Shown here: one piece after another, positions 1-6,181 of the stretch
How positions within the stretch are numbered: position 1 is the stretch's first letter
Layout of the letters: the number at the start of each line of letters is the position of its first letter
Assembly: GCA_043748015.1 (NCBI GenBank)
Contig: JAYTOA010000117.1
Coordinates: forward strand, 1-8,332
Direction: 5' to 3'
DNA: 8,332 nucleotides
Source: JAIBBG01 sp043748015
GTDB lineage: Bacteria; Bacteroidota; Bacteroidia; Flavobacteriales_D; Sanyastnellaceae
The notes under the pieces: model-generated
Told to the model about the DNA's origin: nothing
Seen by the model: the letters and a program-made list of their open reading frames with translations, nothing else
The model's database searches: none
Position numbers and translations under genes: made by a program

Positions 1-150
1 TCATTAAATAGGAATACAGGTATATAGGATTATGGGATTATAGGGAACGCGCTCTGTAGCAATCAAGAATTCCCCAATTCATCAAATCATTAAATAGGAT
101 TACAGGTATATAGGATTATGGGATTATGGGATTATAGGGAATGCGCTCTG
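1..150. repeat. Two direct copies of a 56-64 bp intergenic element
   Basis: Copy 1 lies at 1-56 and copy 2 at 87-150. Both begin TCATTAAATAGGA, continue through ACAGGTATATAGGATTAT, and end in GCGCTCTG. They differ by one substitution near the start (A/T at the fourteenth base), one near the end (AAC versus AAT before GCGCTC), and one extra 8 bp GGGATTAT unit in copy 2. The spacer at 57-86 is AT-rich and unrelated except for a short TCATCAAATCATTAAA run. No open frame explains the conservation. Copy 1 starts at the window edge, so the array may continue to the left. This looks like a dispersed intergenic repeat or minisatellite. There are no transposase remnants and the spacing is not CRISPR-like. 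Confidence 0.85.
113..137. repeat. Short 8 bp tandem repeat (GGATTATG)n inside the element
   Basis: Units of GGATTATG lie at 113-120 and 121-128, followed by a partial unit ending in AG. The equivalent place in copy 1 (27-42) has one fewer unit. The copy-number difference is the pattern expected from slipped-strand replication, so this is probably a length-variable microsatellite within the larger repeat. Confidence 0.7.
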
Positions 151-188
151 AATCACTAGCACCGCCAGGAACTCTGAACTATGAACTT

Positions 189-218
189 GGGAGCGCGCTC
201 AGAATCAAACGCGCTCCC
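189..218. terminator. Perfect 9 bp stem-loop beyond the M49 gene stop
   Basis: GGGAGCGCG (189-197) pairs exactly with CGCGCTCCC (210-218) around a 12-nt loop. Read on the minus strand it starts 18 nt after the stop codon of the peptidase gene (237-239), the right place for a transcription terminator or 3'-end stabiliser. The usual U-tract is missing: the minus strand continues AAGTTCATAG. It is therefore not a textbook intrinsic terminator. The left arm also matches the GGGAnnGCGCTC motif in the upstream repeat copies, so the hairpin may instead be a folded member of that repeat family. Confidence 0.5.
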
Positions 219-236
219 TATATTCATAAACGAAGT

Positions 237-2279
237 CTATTTAAGGAACGAGTAATTCTTCCCGTAATACAAATGTTGTTCTGTGAAATTCTCCGGATAC
301 GTCACTTTCACATCCGTGATATTTCCGGCGTCATCTTTCACAGCGGTTAGCAATGGATTCACCATTGCATTGAAGGGAGCAATATTATACTTCGCGCCGC
401 GATCTACTACTTGTTTGCGAATGGCCTGATCTACTTTCTTGCCATAGTTATCAGCCAATGCAGCGGCAGCAGCGAAGTCGCCGGTACTGGTGATGCGCTG
501 AACTTCAGCTAACAATATTCCAATGTTTGTGCGCATCTTGTCATAGTCCTTAATATCATAATACAACTTACCTTCACGAGTAACTTCAGCGATACTGCCA
601 TCAACTTTTCCTTTCTCTAACAACCATCTGCTGATCCACGCGCGATTACGCATGTGTGCTTCTTCAATGTCTTTGCCTTCGCCGATTCTGCGTAGTTGTG
701 CCAGCAAACCGTTGCGCAGGTAACCATCATACTCAGCCTTTCCAACTTCAAGAGATGGCATCAATCCCAACTCAACCAGTTTTGGATCCATCACAAAATA
801 AAGTGCCACCAAATCCGCGCGACCTTCTTCGATCGTACTTGCATAGTTCTTCAACGTCTCGCGCGGCTGACCAACACCTTCGTTGATCTTGCCACTTGCG
901 TGACCAATTACTTCGTGCATGGCAGTGTGCAGTTTGCCCGCCAAAGCACCATGTTCTTTCGCCATTCTCACTTCCTCTTCGTCGTGAGCAAACTCTGTCA
1001 ACAAACTTGAACCACTTGCTTTCTCATACGACTCTTCGATATTACCAAGAGAAACACTTTTGCTACCGTGTGTTGCACGAATCCAGTTGGCGTTTGGAAG
1101 ATTCACCCCAATAGGCGTTTGTGGCGAAGCGTCACCGGCTTCACCAGCCACATTCACAATATTGTAAGTGATACCAACCACTTTTTCCTTCTTGAATTCT
1201 TTCGGTGTAGAACTATTGTCTTCAAACCATTGCGCATTGTCCATCATGACTTTCATGCGCGCTGACGCTTCAAAATCTTTGATCTCGACAATGCTTTCGT
1301 AAGAACCGCGCATGCCGATTGGATCGTTGTATGTTTCTACATAGCCTTGAATGAAATCAATATCACCTTCAATGGCCTTCGTCCACACGATGTTGAAGTT
1401 GGCCCATTTCTGAAGATCTCCTGTTTTGTAGTATTCGATCAAATTGCGAAGTGCCGCAGCCTGCTTATCGTTTTCTGCGACTGTTTCTGCTTTGGTCAAC
1501 CAATTCACCACTTGCTCGATGGCCTGTGAATACATTCCGCCAATCATCCATTTCTTTTCTACGATAACACCATTCTCTTTTACGAGTTTGCTGTTCAGAC
1601 CATACTCAAGTGGTGCTCTGTCTCCAGGTTTACGCATCGCTTTGTAAAAATCTTCCACCTCTTTTGTTGTAACACCTTCGTAAAAATTCACCGCAGAAGA
1701 AGCCACAAGATCTTTGAGCGTATCGCTTTCGACTTTCATTGCCATGAAAGAAGCATCAAAAATTGCTTTTTTTGCATCTGCACTCATTGTGATGCCGGCC
1801 GTTTTCAAAGCCTCATCAAAATACGCTTCCGTGAATTCAGGCGTCAATTTGTTGTTGCCGTAGTGGTGATGAATACCGTTGTGCGCCCATATCTGTTTCA
1901 TGTATGACTCAAGACTCTTAAAGTTCTTGTCGGCCTTGTCACCTTTGTAGTTGGTGTAAATATTTTCCAGTGCGTTTCTGATTTCCAGATTGTATTTACA
2001 ATTCTGATCGTACATGATATCGCGTCCGGCGAGACCGGCTTCGTACAAATAATAAATGAGCTGTTTCTGCTTGAGATCAAGGCTGTCCCACTGCGGAATG
2101 TAGTAGTGCAACACGCGTAAATCAGCGAATTGCTCGCTTTGATAAAGGTGGCCATCTGCACCAACAATGCGCTGACTTACTTCCTCTTTTTTTGGAGCTT
2201 CAACTTTTTTTGGTTCATTGTTACAGGCAATCATTCCTGCAGACAGAGCACCGACCAGAACAAAATTTCTAAGATTCAT
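237..2279 (-). CDS. M49-family zinc peptidase (dipeptidyl-peptidase III type), lipoprotein
   Basis: This 680-residue protein matches the family length (about 650-750). The M49 signature HEVIGH is at residues 455-460, supplying two zinc-binding histidines and the catalytic Glu456. The second motif, EEGRAD (484-489), supplies the third zinc ligand. The separation of about 30 residues is the short spacing of bacterial M49 enzymes, not the longer eukaryotic one. His542 in the AHMRNR segment is a candidate for the further conserved active-site histidine. Family members remove dipeptides from the N-termini of oligopeptides. The N-terminus has a short basic and hydrophobic stretch ending GMIAC, so Cys19 is probably lipidated and the enzyme probably sits in the envelope, feeding peptide uptake. 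The lipobox is imperfect (Met at -3). Transcription is divergent from the next gene. The start at 2279 is preceded by an A/T-rich leader without a clear Shine-Dalgarno site. No frameshift is seen. Confidence 0.93.
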   Translation of the reverse strand: MNLRNFVLVGALSAGMIACNNEPKKVEAPKKEEVSQRIVGADGHLYQSEQFADLRVLHYYIPQWDSLDLKQKQLIYYLYEAGLAGRDIMYDQNCKYNLEIRNALENIYTNYKGDKADKNFKSLESYMKQIWAHNGIHHHYGNNKLTPEFTEAYFDEALKTAGITMSADAKKAIFDASFMAMKVESDTLKDLVASSAVNFYEGVTTKEVEDFYKAMRKPGDRAPLEYGLNSKLVKENGVIVEKKWMIGGMYSQAIEQVVNWLTKAETVAENDKQAAALRNLIEYYKTGDLQKWANFNIVWTKAIEGDIDFIQGYVETYNDPIGMRGSYESIVEIKDFEASARMKVMMDNAQWFEDNSSTPKEFKKEKVVGITYNIVNVAGEAGDASPQTPIGVNLPNANWIRATHGSKSVSLGNIEESYEKASGSSLLTEFAHDEEEVRMAKEHGALAGKLHTAMHEVIGHASGKINEGVGQPRETLKNYASTIEEGRADLVALYFVMDPKLVELGLMPSLEVGKAEYDGYLRNGLLAQLRRIGEGKDIEEAHMRNRAWISRWLLEKGKVDGSIAEVTREGKLYYDIKDYDKMRTNIGILLAEVQRITSTGDFAAAAALADNYGKKVDQAIRKQVVDRGAKYNIAPFNAMVNPLLTAVKDDAGNITDVKVTYPENFTEQHLYYGKNYSFLK

Positions 2280-2305
2280 TTTCGGGTTAATTAATTTTTG
2301 TCAGG

Positions 2306-2313
2306 CGAAACTA
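2306..2313 (-). promoter_or_regulatory. Possible Bacteroidota -7 box for the M49 gene
   Basis: On the minus strand this reads TAGTTTCG, one mismatch from the Bacteroidota -7 consensus TAnnTTTG, and it lies about 27 nt upstream of the M49 ATG. No convincing -33 TTG was found at the usual distance, so this is only a candidate. Confidence 0.25.
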
Positions 2314-2426
2314 AGGGAAATGATTCTACGTAAAAAACCACTCATCACAGTTTGATTTTTCCTGTCATGTACTGAAAAAACGTCCTCACTCCTATCAGCA
2401 TTTGCTCCTAAACGACATTAAGGCAA

Positions 2427-2433
2427 TAATTTG
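2427..2433 (+). promoter_or_regulatory. Possible -7 box for the small secreted protein gene
   Basis: TAATTTG is one base shorter than the Bacteroidota consensus TAnnTTTG. A TTTG at 2401-2404, 22 nt further upstream, could act as the -33 element. It lies 25 nt before the ATG at 2459, within the divergent 2280-2458 intergenic region. Position is plausible but the match is imperfect. Confidence 0.25.
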
Positions 2434-2458
2434 AATGTGATGACAGTTCAATAAGAAG

Positions 2459-2686
2459 ATGAAAAAGTTCATTCAAATAATATTGGTTGTAGCATTAAGC
2501 TTTTCATTCAGCAATGTCTATTCTCAAACATCCGTGAAAGGTTACGATTACAAATCTCATCATCGCACTAACAAGAAGGCGCAGAAATGGGGCAATAATC
2601 GCATGAAGGCTTCTGACGGCGATCAGACCAATCTCAAGTGCAGCGTGCGCAAGTCTCGGCGTTATGCCAGAAAAAATCGCTCCTAG
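2459..2686 (+). CDS. Small secreted, strongly basic protein of unknown function
   Basis: This 75-residue protein has a clear signal peptide: MKK, a hydrophobic core at about residues 5-18, then NVYS with likely cleavage before Gln23, a common form in Bacteroidota. The predicted mature part is about 53 residues, with 16 Lys/Arg and two His against three Asp and no Glu, ending in an Arg-rich tail (SVRKSRRYARKNRS). It has one cysteine (Cys61) and no further membrane segment. AAGAAG directly before the ATG is the only ribosome-binding-like sequence and is unusually close. The gene stands alone between a divergent promoter region and a 340 bp gap. I do not recognise the family. The charge would suit binding to LPS, nucleic acid or another anionic surface, but that is inference. 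The signal peptide makes it very likely a real gene. Confidence 0.78.
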   Translation: MKKFIQIILVVALSFSFSNVYSQTSVKGYDYKSHHRTNKKAQKWGNNRMKASDGDQTNLKCSVRKSRRYARKNRS

Positions 2687-2697
2687 TCAGAATTCGT

Positions 2698-2717
2698 CCA
2701 ACACTCAATAAGTGTGG
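2698..2717 (+). terminator. Weak hairpin after the small secreted protein gene
   Basis: CC-A-ACACT, a 5-nt CAATA loop, then AGTGT-GG gives seven pairs with one bulged A. It begins 11 nt after the stop codon, a fitting place for a terminator, but the bases that follow (ATGTGATTTC) are not a U-tract, and the stem is weak. Confidence 0.25.
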
Positions 2718-2756
2718 ATGTGATTTCTATGAAGCTTTCAAATAAAGATTGGCATT

Positions 2757-2853
2757 ATCACTTGTTTATTTTCCGAGCATTCTGAAATTCCTTCTGTGTA
2801 CTTCTATGAGAAATATCCCGGCGAAAAAAAGCAGAAAATCACTTGTGTATTTT
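2757..2853. repeat. 16 bp direct repeat pair with one mismatch
   Basis: ATCACTTGTTTATTTT (2757-2772) and ATCACTTGTGTATTTT (2838-2853) differ at one base and start 81 bp apart. Similarity does not extend into the flanks. The pair lies in non-coding sequence between the small secreted protein and the DoxX-like gene. It could be a pair of regulator sites or chance in AT-rich sequence. Confidence 0.4.
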
Positions 2854-3026
2854 GTCAGGAATCGTCTCTTTGACCGACCCATCACAAAATATCGATGAAA
2901 GCGCATTTACCATAACTTAGAATTAAGAATCCCAGGTATTGCCTTAAAATAGCACTAATGCGCATATCGAGATAAAACGATCATGCAGATGAGCACTGCA
3001 ACACATTTGAATAAAAAACAAATTAC

Positions 3027-3428
3027 ATGAAACCAATATATCATTGGGCTCTTCGCATCATACCTGCATTTATTCTCTTGCAGACGTTATTCTTCAAATT
3101 CACAGGCAGCGCTGAGTCTGTTTACATTTTTGAAACGATGAGAATTGAACCTTGGGGTCGCTATAGTTCGGGATTAGCGGAATTGATAGCGGCCATTCTT
3201 CTGTTGATTCCAAAGACAAGTCCATTCGGAGCTTTGATAGCTTCAGGTGTGATGATGGGTTCCATACTCTCTCATTTGACTATGTTGGGAATTGAAGTCA
3301 TGGGAGATGGTGGATTGCTATTTGGAATGGCCTGGGTTGTATTGATCTGTTCTCTTATAATAATAGTCGTCGATCGAAAACAACTTCTTGAATCTGCGCT
3401 ACTTAAAAAAATCAATGGTCATTCGTGA
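3027..3428 (+). CDS. DoxX-like small integral membrane protein
   Basis: This 133-residue protein has four predicted membrane segments at about 6-24, 45-63, 66-88 and 96-115, the DoxX/DoxD-like layout. The segments LLQTLFFKFTG (18-28), EPWGRYSSGLAELIAAILL (41-59) and the SHLTMLGIEVMGDGGLLF stretch (82-99) match the short DoxX-like proteins common in Bacteroidota. DoxX proteins are named for a thiosulfate:quinone oxidoreductase subunit, and some act in envelope redox or thiol stress, but the role of these short versions is not established. It lies in the inner membrane. The stop codon overlaps the start of the downstream hydrolase (GTGA, 3425-3428), so the two are probably translationally coupled. 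The ATG at 3027 has an A-rich leader and is the natural start because TM1 follows at once. Confidence 0.88.
   Translation: MKPIYHWALRIIPAFILLQTLFFKFTGSAESVYIFETMRIEPWGRYSSGLAELIAAILLLIPKTSPFGALIASGVMMGSILSHLTMLGIEVMGDGGLLFGMAWVVLICSLIIIVVDRKQLLESALLKKINGHS
3425..3428 (+). promoter_or_regulatory. GTGA start/stop overlap coupling two genes
   Basis: The GTG start of the hydrolase and the TGA stop of the DoxX-like gene share bases in GTGA. No independent Shine-Dalgarno sequence is seen in the upstream coding sequence, so hydrolase translation probably depends on ribosomes finishing the DoxX-like frame. Confidence 0.6.
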
Positions 3429-4282
3429 AAACTCGATGGACTAACACCAGACAATATTTCAAGTTGCTAATGCTTCTGGTGACATTAGGTTTTGATAGTT
3501 GCGCGCGAATCAAACTGAACAAATCGATTGGACATACATTGAAATCTGTTAATGAAGTTCGATCTCAGCATTTAGTAATAGGCGACATTCAGATTCATTA
3601 TATGATAGCCGGAAGCGATAGTCTTCCAACAATGTACTTTATTCATGGATCGCCCGGGGATTGGAAAGCGTACAGCAAATACCTGGAGGATGAAGAACTG
3701 CTTCAACATTTCCGTATTGCAGTGTTCGATCGTCCCGGCTTTGGAGAAAGCACACCGGTGAAATCCATTCATCTGGATGAACAAGCCAAACTTTTGATAG
3801 CGGTTTGCATGGAAAACAGCAATGGTAAATCATGCTATTTGATCGGTCATTCTTTGGGCGGTCCAATAGCCGTGCTCATGGCGGGATTGCATCCGGAATT
3901 ATTTGATGGTATAGCATTACTCGCCGGTTCAGTTTGCCCGGCACTAGAATCACCGGAACGTTGGCGCAATATCTTCCGAATGGATCCAATCCGAAAATTC
4001 ATACCTGCCAATTTGCGAAGAAGCAATGATGAAATCTTCAACTTCAAAAAAGACATACGAATGCTTGATCCTTGTTGGGATAACATCACATGTCCGGTTT
4101 TGCTGATACACGGAACGAAGGACCCGCTTGTTCCCTTTGGCAACGCCACCTACGCAATGAAGCGCCTTCACAACAGCAGCCAAATCACACTGCTCAAAAT
4201 TGTGGACGCCAATCACTTTATACCATGGGAACATTTCGATACTGTGAAATCGTCACTCGTCAAATACTTTAACAATAAATAG
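3425..4282 (+). CDS. Alpha/beta hydrolase, probably exported or lipid-anchored
   Basis: This 285-residue protein has a complete alpha/beta-hydrolase set. The oxyanion-hole segment FIHGSPGDW is at 72-80, the FDRPGFGES loop at 101-109, the nucleophile elbow GHSLGG with Ser143 at 141-146, the acid Asp233 in GTKDPLVP, and the catalytic His264 in DANHFIPW. The family cleaves esters, lactones or related bonds, but the substrate cannot be read. The N-terminus has basic residues, a hydrophobic stretch LLMLLVTLGF (14-23) and Cys26 after FDS. This resembles a lipoprotein signal, though Asp at -2 makes the lipobox poor. The start is GTG at 3425, overlapping the DoxX-like stop by 4 nt. The alternative ATG at codon 16 would remove the basic n-region, so the GTG is preferred. 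Pairing with DoxX suggests an envelope function. Confidence 0.9.
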   Translation: MKTRWTNTRQYFKLLMLLVTLGFDSCARIKLNKSIGHTLKSVNEVRSQHLVIGDIQIHYMIAGSDSLPTMYFIHGSPGDWKAYSKYLEDEELLQHFRIAVFDRPGFGESTPVKSIHLDEQAKLLIAVCMENSNGKSCYLIGHSLGGPIAVLMAGLHPELFDGIALLAGSVCPALESPERWRNIFRMDPIRKFIPANLRRSNDEIFNFKKDIRMLDPCWDNITCPVLLIHGTKDPLVPFGNATYAMKRLHNSSQITLLKIVDANHFIPWEHFDTVKSSLVKYFNNK

Positions 4283-4347
4283 ACAAAACCAAATTCAATT
4301 GTCAGGAAAGTGCGGATTATGAGTCTAATCTTACGCAATAAATATCA

Positions 4348-4989
4348 ATGCTCCATTATCTGAAAATAATACTCATTGCAGCTGCTATAAGCCTTGTGGG
4401 TTCGCTGCCTTTGGGGGCACTCAACATGACAGCGTTTCAGATAACATTGACGGGAAGTATTAGCGGTGCAATGCTCTTTGCGCTGGCCGCAATTTCAATT
4501 GAAGTTATTTATGTAGGAATATCATTTTCTAAGTTCCTTCAATTCAATAAAAAATGGAGCGCATGGCTCGTGCCTGTTTTGGCAATCGTCTTAATTCTGC
4601 TAGGTTTTGACACAATGACGTCTTCGGATGAAAACGTTACAAAACTTTCTGCTACAGTAATAATGTTTCCATTTTTTGCTGGATTGACCATGAGTGCGCT
4701 GAATCCCATGCAGATTCCGTTTTGGTCGCTTTGGAATAATCTGTTGAAAGAACGGAAAATTCTTGGCAACAACAAATTCGACAAATCATTCTTCCTTACC
4801 GGAATTGCAATTGGATCTGCTCTGAGCTTTGCCATTTTTATTCTTTTGGCGTTGAAATTCAAATCAACTTTTACAAAATACATGGGTGATACCAATTCTA
4901 TCATCGGCCTGCTATATATAATCATTGCCATCGTACTCGCCATTCGCATAATAAAACTTTACAAGAAAAATCAATTGACACTTTCATGA
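4348..4989 (+). CDS. LysE/RhtB-type amino-acid exporter family protein
   Basis: This 213-residue protein has six hydrophobic segments at about 5-22, 39-58, 71-88, 103-124, 148-170 and 184-205, the size and topology of LysE/RhtB translocators. The SLPLGALNMTAF stretch (19-30) in the first segment corresponds to the Pro-Gly-Pro region at the same place in LysE proteins. ALNPMQIPFW (117-126) is the matching motif of the second internal repeat. Family members export amino acids or related small molecules by proton exchange. The substrate here is unknown. A 65 bp gap separates it from the hydrolase, so it may begin a new transcript, although no good promoter is visible there. Its stop overlaps the next start as ATGA (4986-4989), implying coupled translation with the DinB-like gene. 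Confidence 0.82.
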   Translation: MLHYLKIILIAAAISLVGSLPLGALNMTAFQITLTGSISGAMLFALAAISIEVIYVGISFSKFLQFNKKWSAWLVPVLAIVLILLGFDTMTSSDENVTKLSATVIMFPFFAGLTMSALNPMQIPFWSLWNNLLKERKILGNNKFDKSFFLTGIAIGSALSFAIFILLALKFKSTFTKYMGDTNSIIGLLYIIIAIVLAIRIIKLYKKNQLTLS

Positions 4990-5471
4990 TTGCAACAACA
5001 AAACATACCATTCAACACTTCAAAGAAATTCTTCTGGACTTACCCGTAGGAACTTATACCCAATCATGCAGTGCATTGTCAAACACAACAATTGGACAAC
5101 ACACTCGACACATCATTGAATTGTATCAGTGTCTTATGATTGGCTATAATGCTTCTGTTGTTTCATACGATAAGAGAGAAAGAAATCGAAAGATTGAAAC
5201 TGATCTTTCGTATGCCATCCAATGCATGGAAATTATTTTGAATGATATAGAAAGGACCAACAAGGACTTAATGGTCGAATTCGAGTTAAACGGAAAAACA
5301 ACAAGTATTGCCTCCAACTTTGATCGCGAAGTGATGTACAATCTCGAGCATACTATTCACCATCAGGCGTTGATTCGTGTGGCAATTGAAATGCTCACCG
5401 ATTATCAATTGCCATTATCTTTCGGTCTGGCGCCATCCACTCTTCAATACAGAGAACAATGTGCACAGTAA
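4986..5471 (+). CDS. DinB-fold (DinB/YfiT superfamily) putative metalloenzyme
   Basis: This 161-residue protein fits the DinB four-helix fold. Residues 36-47 (IGQHTRHIIELY) carry His39 and His42, resembling the conserved first metal-binding helix. NLEHTIHHQALIRV (119-132) carries His122, His125 and His126; the HxxxH pair 122/126 is the expected second part of the metal site. DinB-superfamily proteins include thiol-dependent transferases that use mycothiol or bacillithiol, maleylpyruvate isomerase-like enzymes and many uncharacterised members. The actual reaction here is unknown, and this is not DNA polymerase IV despite the name. It begins inside the exporter's stop (4 nt overlap) and overlaps the NRDE gene by 13 nt, so it is firmly embedded in this operon. 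Confidence 0.85.
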   Translation: MIATTKHTIQHFKEILLDLPVGTYTQSCSALSNTTIGQHTRHIIELYQCLMIGYNASVVSYDKRERNRKIETDLSYAIQCMEIILNDIERTNKDLMVEFELNGKTTSIASNFDREVMYNLEHTIHHQALIRVAIEMLTDYQLPLSFGLAPSTLQYREQCAQ

Positions 5472-6175
5472 GCTGGATATACGACAACGATAATTATATC
5501 TGCACATCAAACAGAGATGAGCACATCAACCGTCTTGCTGCCACATTTCCTGTTCAAATAAAGCGCAACGGAATTGAACTCACTTTTCCTCAAGATCAGC
5601 AAGCAGGCGGAACATGGTATGCCGTGAGCAACACGGGTCATCTTGGCGTATTGCTCAACGGCGCTTTCGAACGACATAGCCATCAACCGCCATATGCAAG
5701 GAGTCGTGGATTGGTGCTTCTTGAAATTCTGGAAAACAAATTTCCCGTTGAGCATTTTCAAGAAATGAGTTTGAAAAACATTGAGCCATTCACACTAATT
5801 CTGCACCACAATACAGAGCTTACAGAAGTTCGTTGGAACGGAGTGACGAAATATGAAAAAGCGTTAGATCCAAAAGGAAAATACATATGGTCGTCTGCAA
5901 CACTCTATGATAAAGAAGTGATTGCACATCGTGAGAAATTGTTTGAAGCATTCATTGCTACTCAATCTAATTTCACAGAAAACAAGATACTGGAATTTCA
6001 TCATTACAACGATAATGCTCAATTCAGTTTTATCCTTGATCGCCTGGACGGATTGAAAACAGTCAGCATTACACAGTCTATCCTCGGCAAGGATAAAATA
6101 TCATTGAGCTACAAAGACATGAGTGATAAAAAAATAACCTTCCTCGAAATCAACAGGCAATTATCATTAGCCTAA
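5459..6175 (+). CDS. NRDE / TANGO2-like family protein
   Basis: This 238-residue protein opens MCTV and carries the family's NRDE motif at residues 18-21. It is followed by the conserved FPQDQQAGGTWYAVSN region (43-58, with GGTW at 50-53), LLNGAFERH (65-73) and YARSRGLVLLEIL (79-91). This is the bacterial TANGO2 (DUF833) family. The fold is related to Ntn hydrolases; with Met1 removed, Cys2 would be positioned as an N-terminal nucleophile, but catalysis has not been shown for the family. Animal TANGO2 relatives are linked to haem trafficking and lipid/CoA metabolism. No signal peptide is seen, so it should be cytoplasmic. The start is set by the MCTV motif, which forces a 13-nt overlap with the DinB-like gene. 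Confidence 0.92.
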   Translation: MCTVSWIYDNDNYICTSNRDEHINRLAATFPVQIKRNGIELTFPQDQQAGGTWYAVSNTGHLGVLLNGAFERHSHQPPYARSRGLVLLEILENKFPVEHFQEMSLKNIEPFTLILHHNTELTEVRWNGVTKYEKALDPKGKYIWSSATLYDKEVIAHREKLFEAFIATQSNFTENKILEFHHYNDNAQFSFILDRLDGLKTVSITQSILGKDKISLSYKDMSDKKITFLEINRQLSLA

Positions 6176-6181
6176 GAAAAA

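Larger units (their letters stand above)
2687..3026. other. Gene-free intergenic stretch with weak hairpin and short repeat
   Basis: I find no supportable gene in these 340 bases. A weak hairpin (ACACT/AGTGT with a bulged A and CC/GG below it) lies at 2698-2717, 11 nt past the preceding stop, but has no T-tract. A 16-mer, ATCACTTGTkTATTTT, occurs twice (2757-2772 and 2838-2853). Near the next gene, CACATTTG at 3002-3009 is one mismatch from a TAnnTTTG -7 box but sits only 17 nt before the ATG and has no evident -33 partner. The final 20 bases are A-rich, as expected for a Bacteroidota leader. Confidence 0.6.

Noticed and set aside
1..150. Possible CRISPR array from the two direct repeats
   Set aside because: Only two copies, 56-64 bp long with an internal length change and no further regular spacing; no cas genes nearby.
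141..350. Plus-strand open frame of 69 codons at the repeat/M49 border
   Set aside because: It starts in the repeat and runs antisense over the end of the M49 gene; the product has no recognisable features.
656..1647. Several plus-strand frames of 60-104 codons opposite the M49 gene
   Set aside because: They are antisense to an intact, motif-verified coding sequence, and their products are low-quality.
2806..2898. 30-codon frame starting MRNIPAKKSRK in the 340 bp gap
   Set aside because: Too short, no signal peptide or ribosome-binding site, no family resemblance; the basic composition follows from A-rich DNA.
3572..4234. Minus-strand frames of 70-100 codons opposite the alpha/beta hydrolase
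   Set aside because: Antisense shadows of a gene with a complete catalytic triad.
4283..4347. Small hairpin GATTA/TAATC and possible promoter before the exporter gene
   Set aside because: The five-pair stem is AT-rich with a 6-nt loop, and no TAnnTTTG box with a matching -33 TTG could be found; too weak to annotate.
4986..5471. Reading the DinB-like gene as the DNA polymerase IV gene dinB
   Set aside because: At 161 residues with a helical His-rich pattern it is the DinB/YfiT fold, not the Y-family polymerase, which is about 350 residues long.
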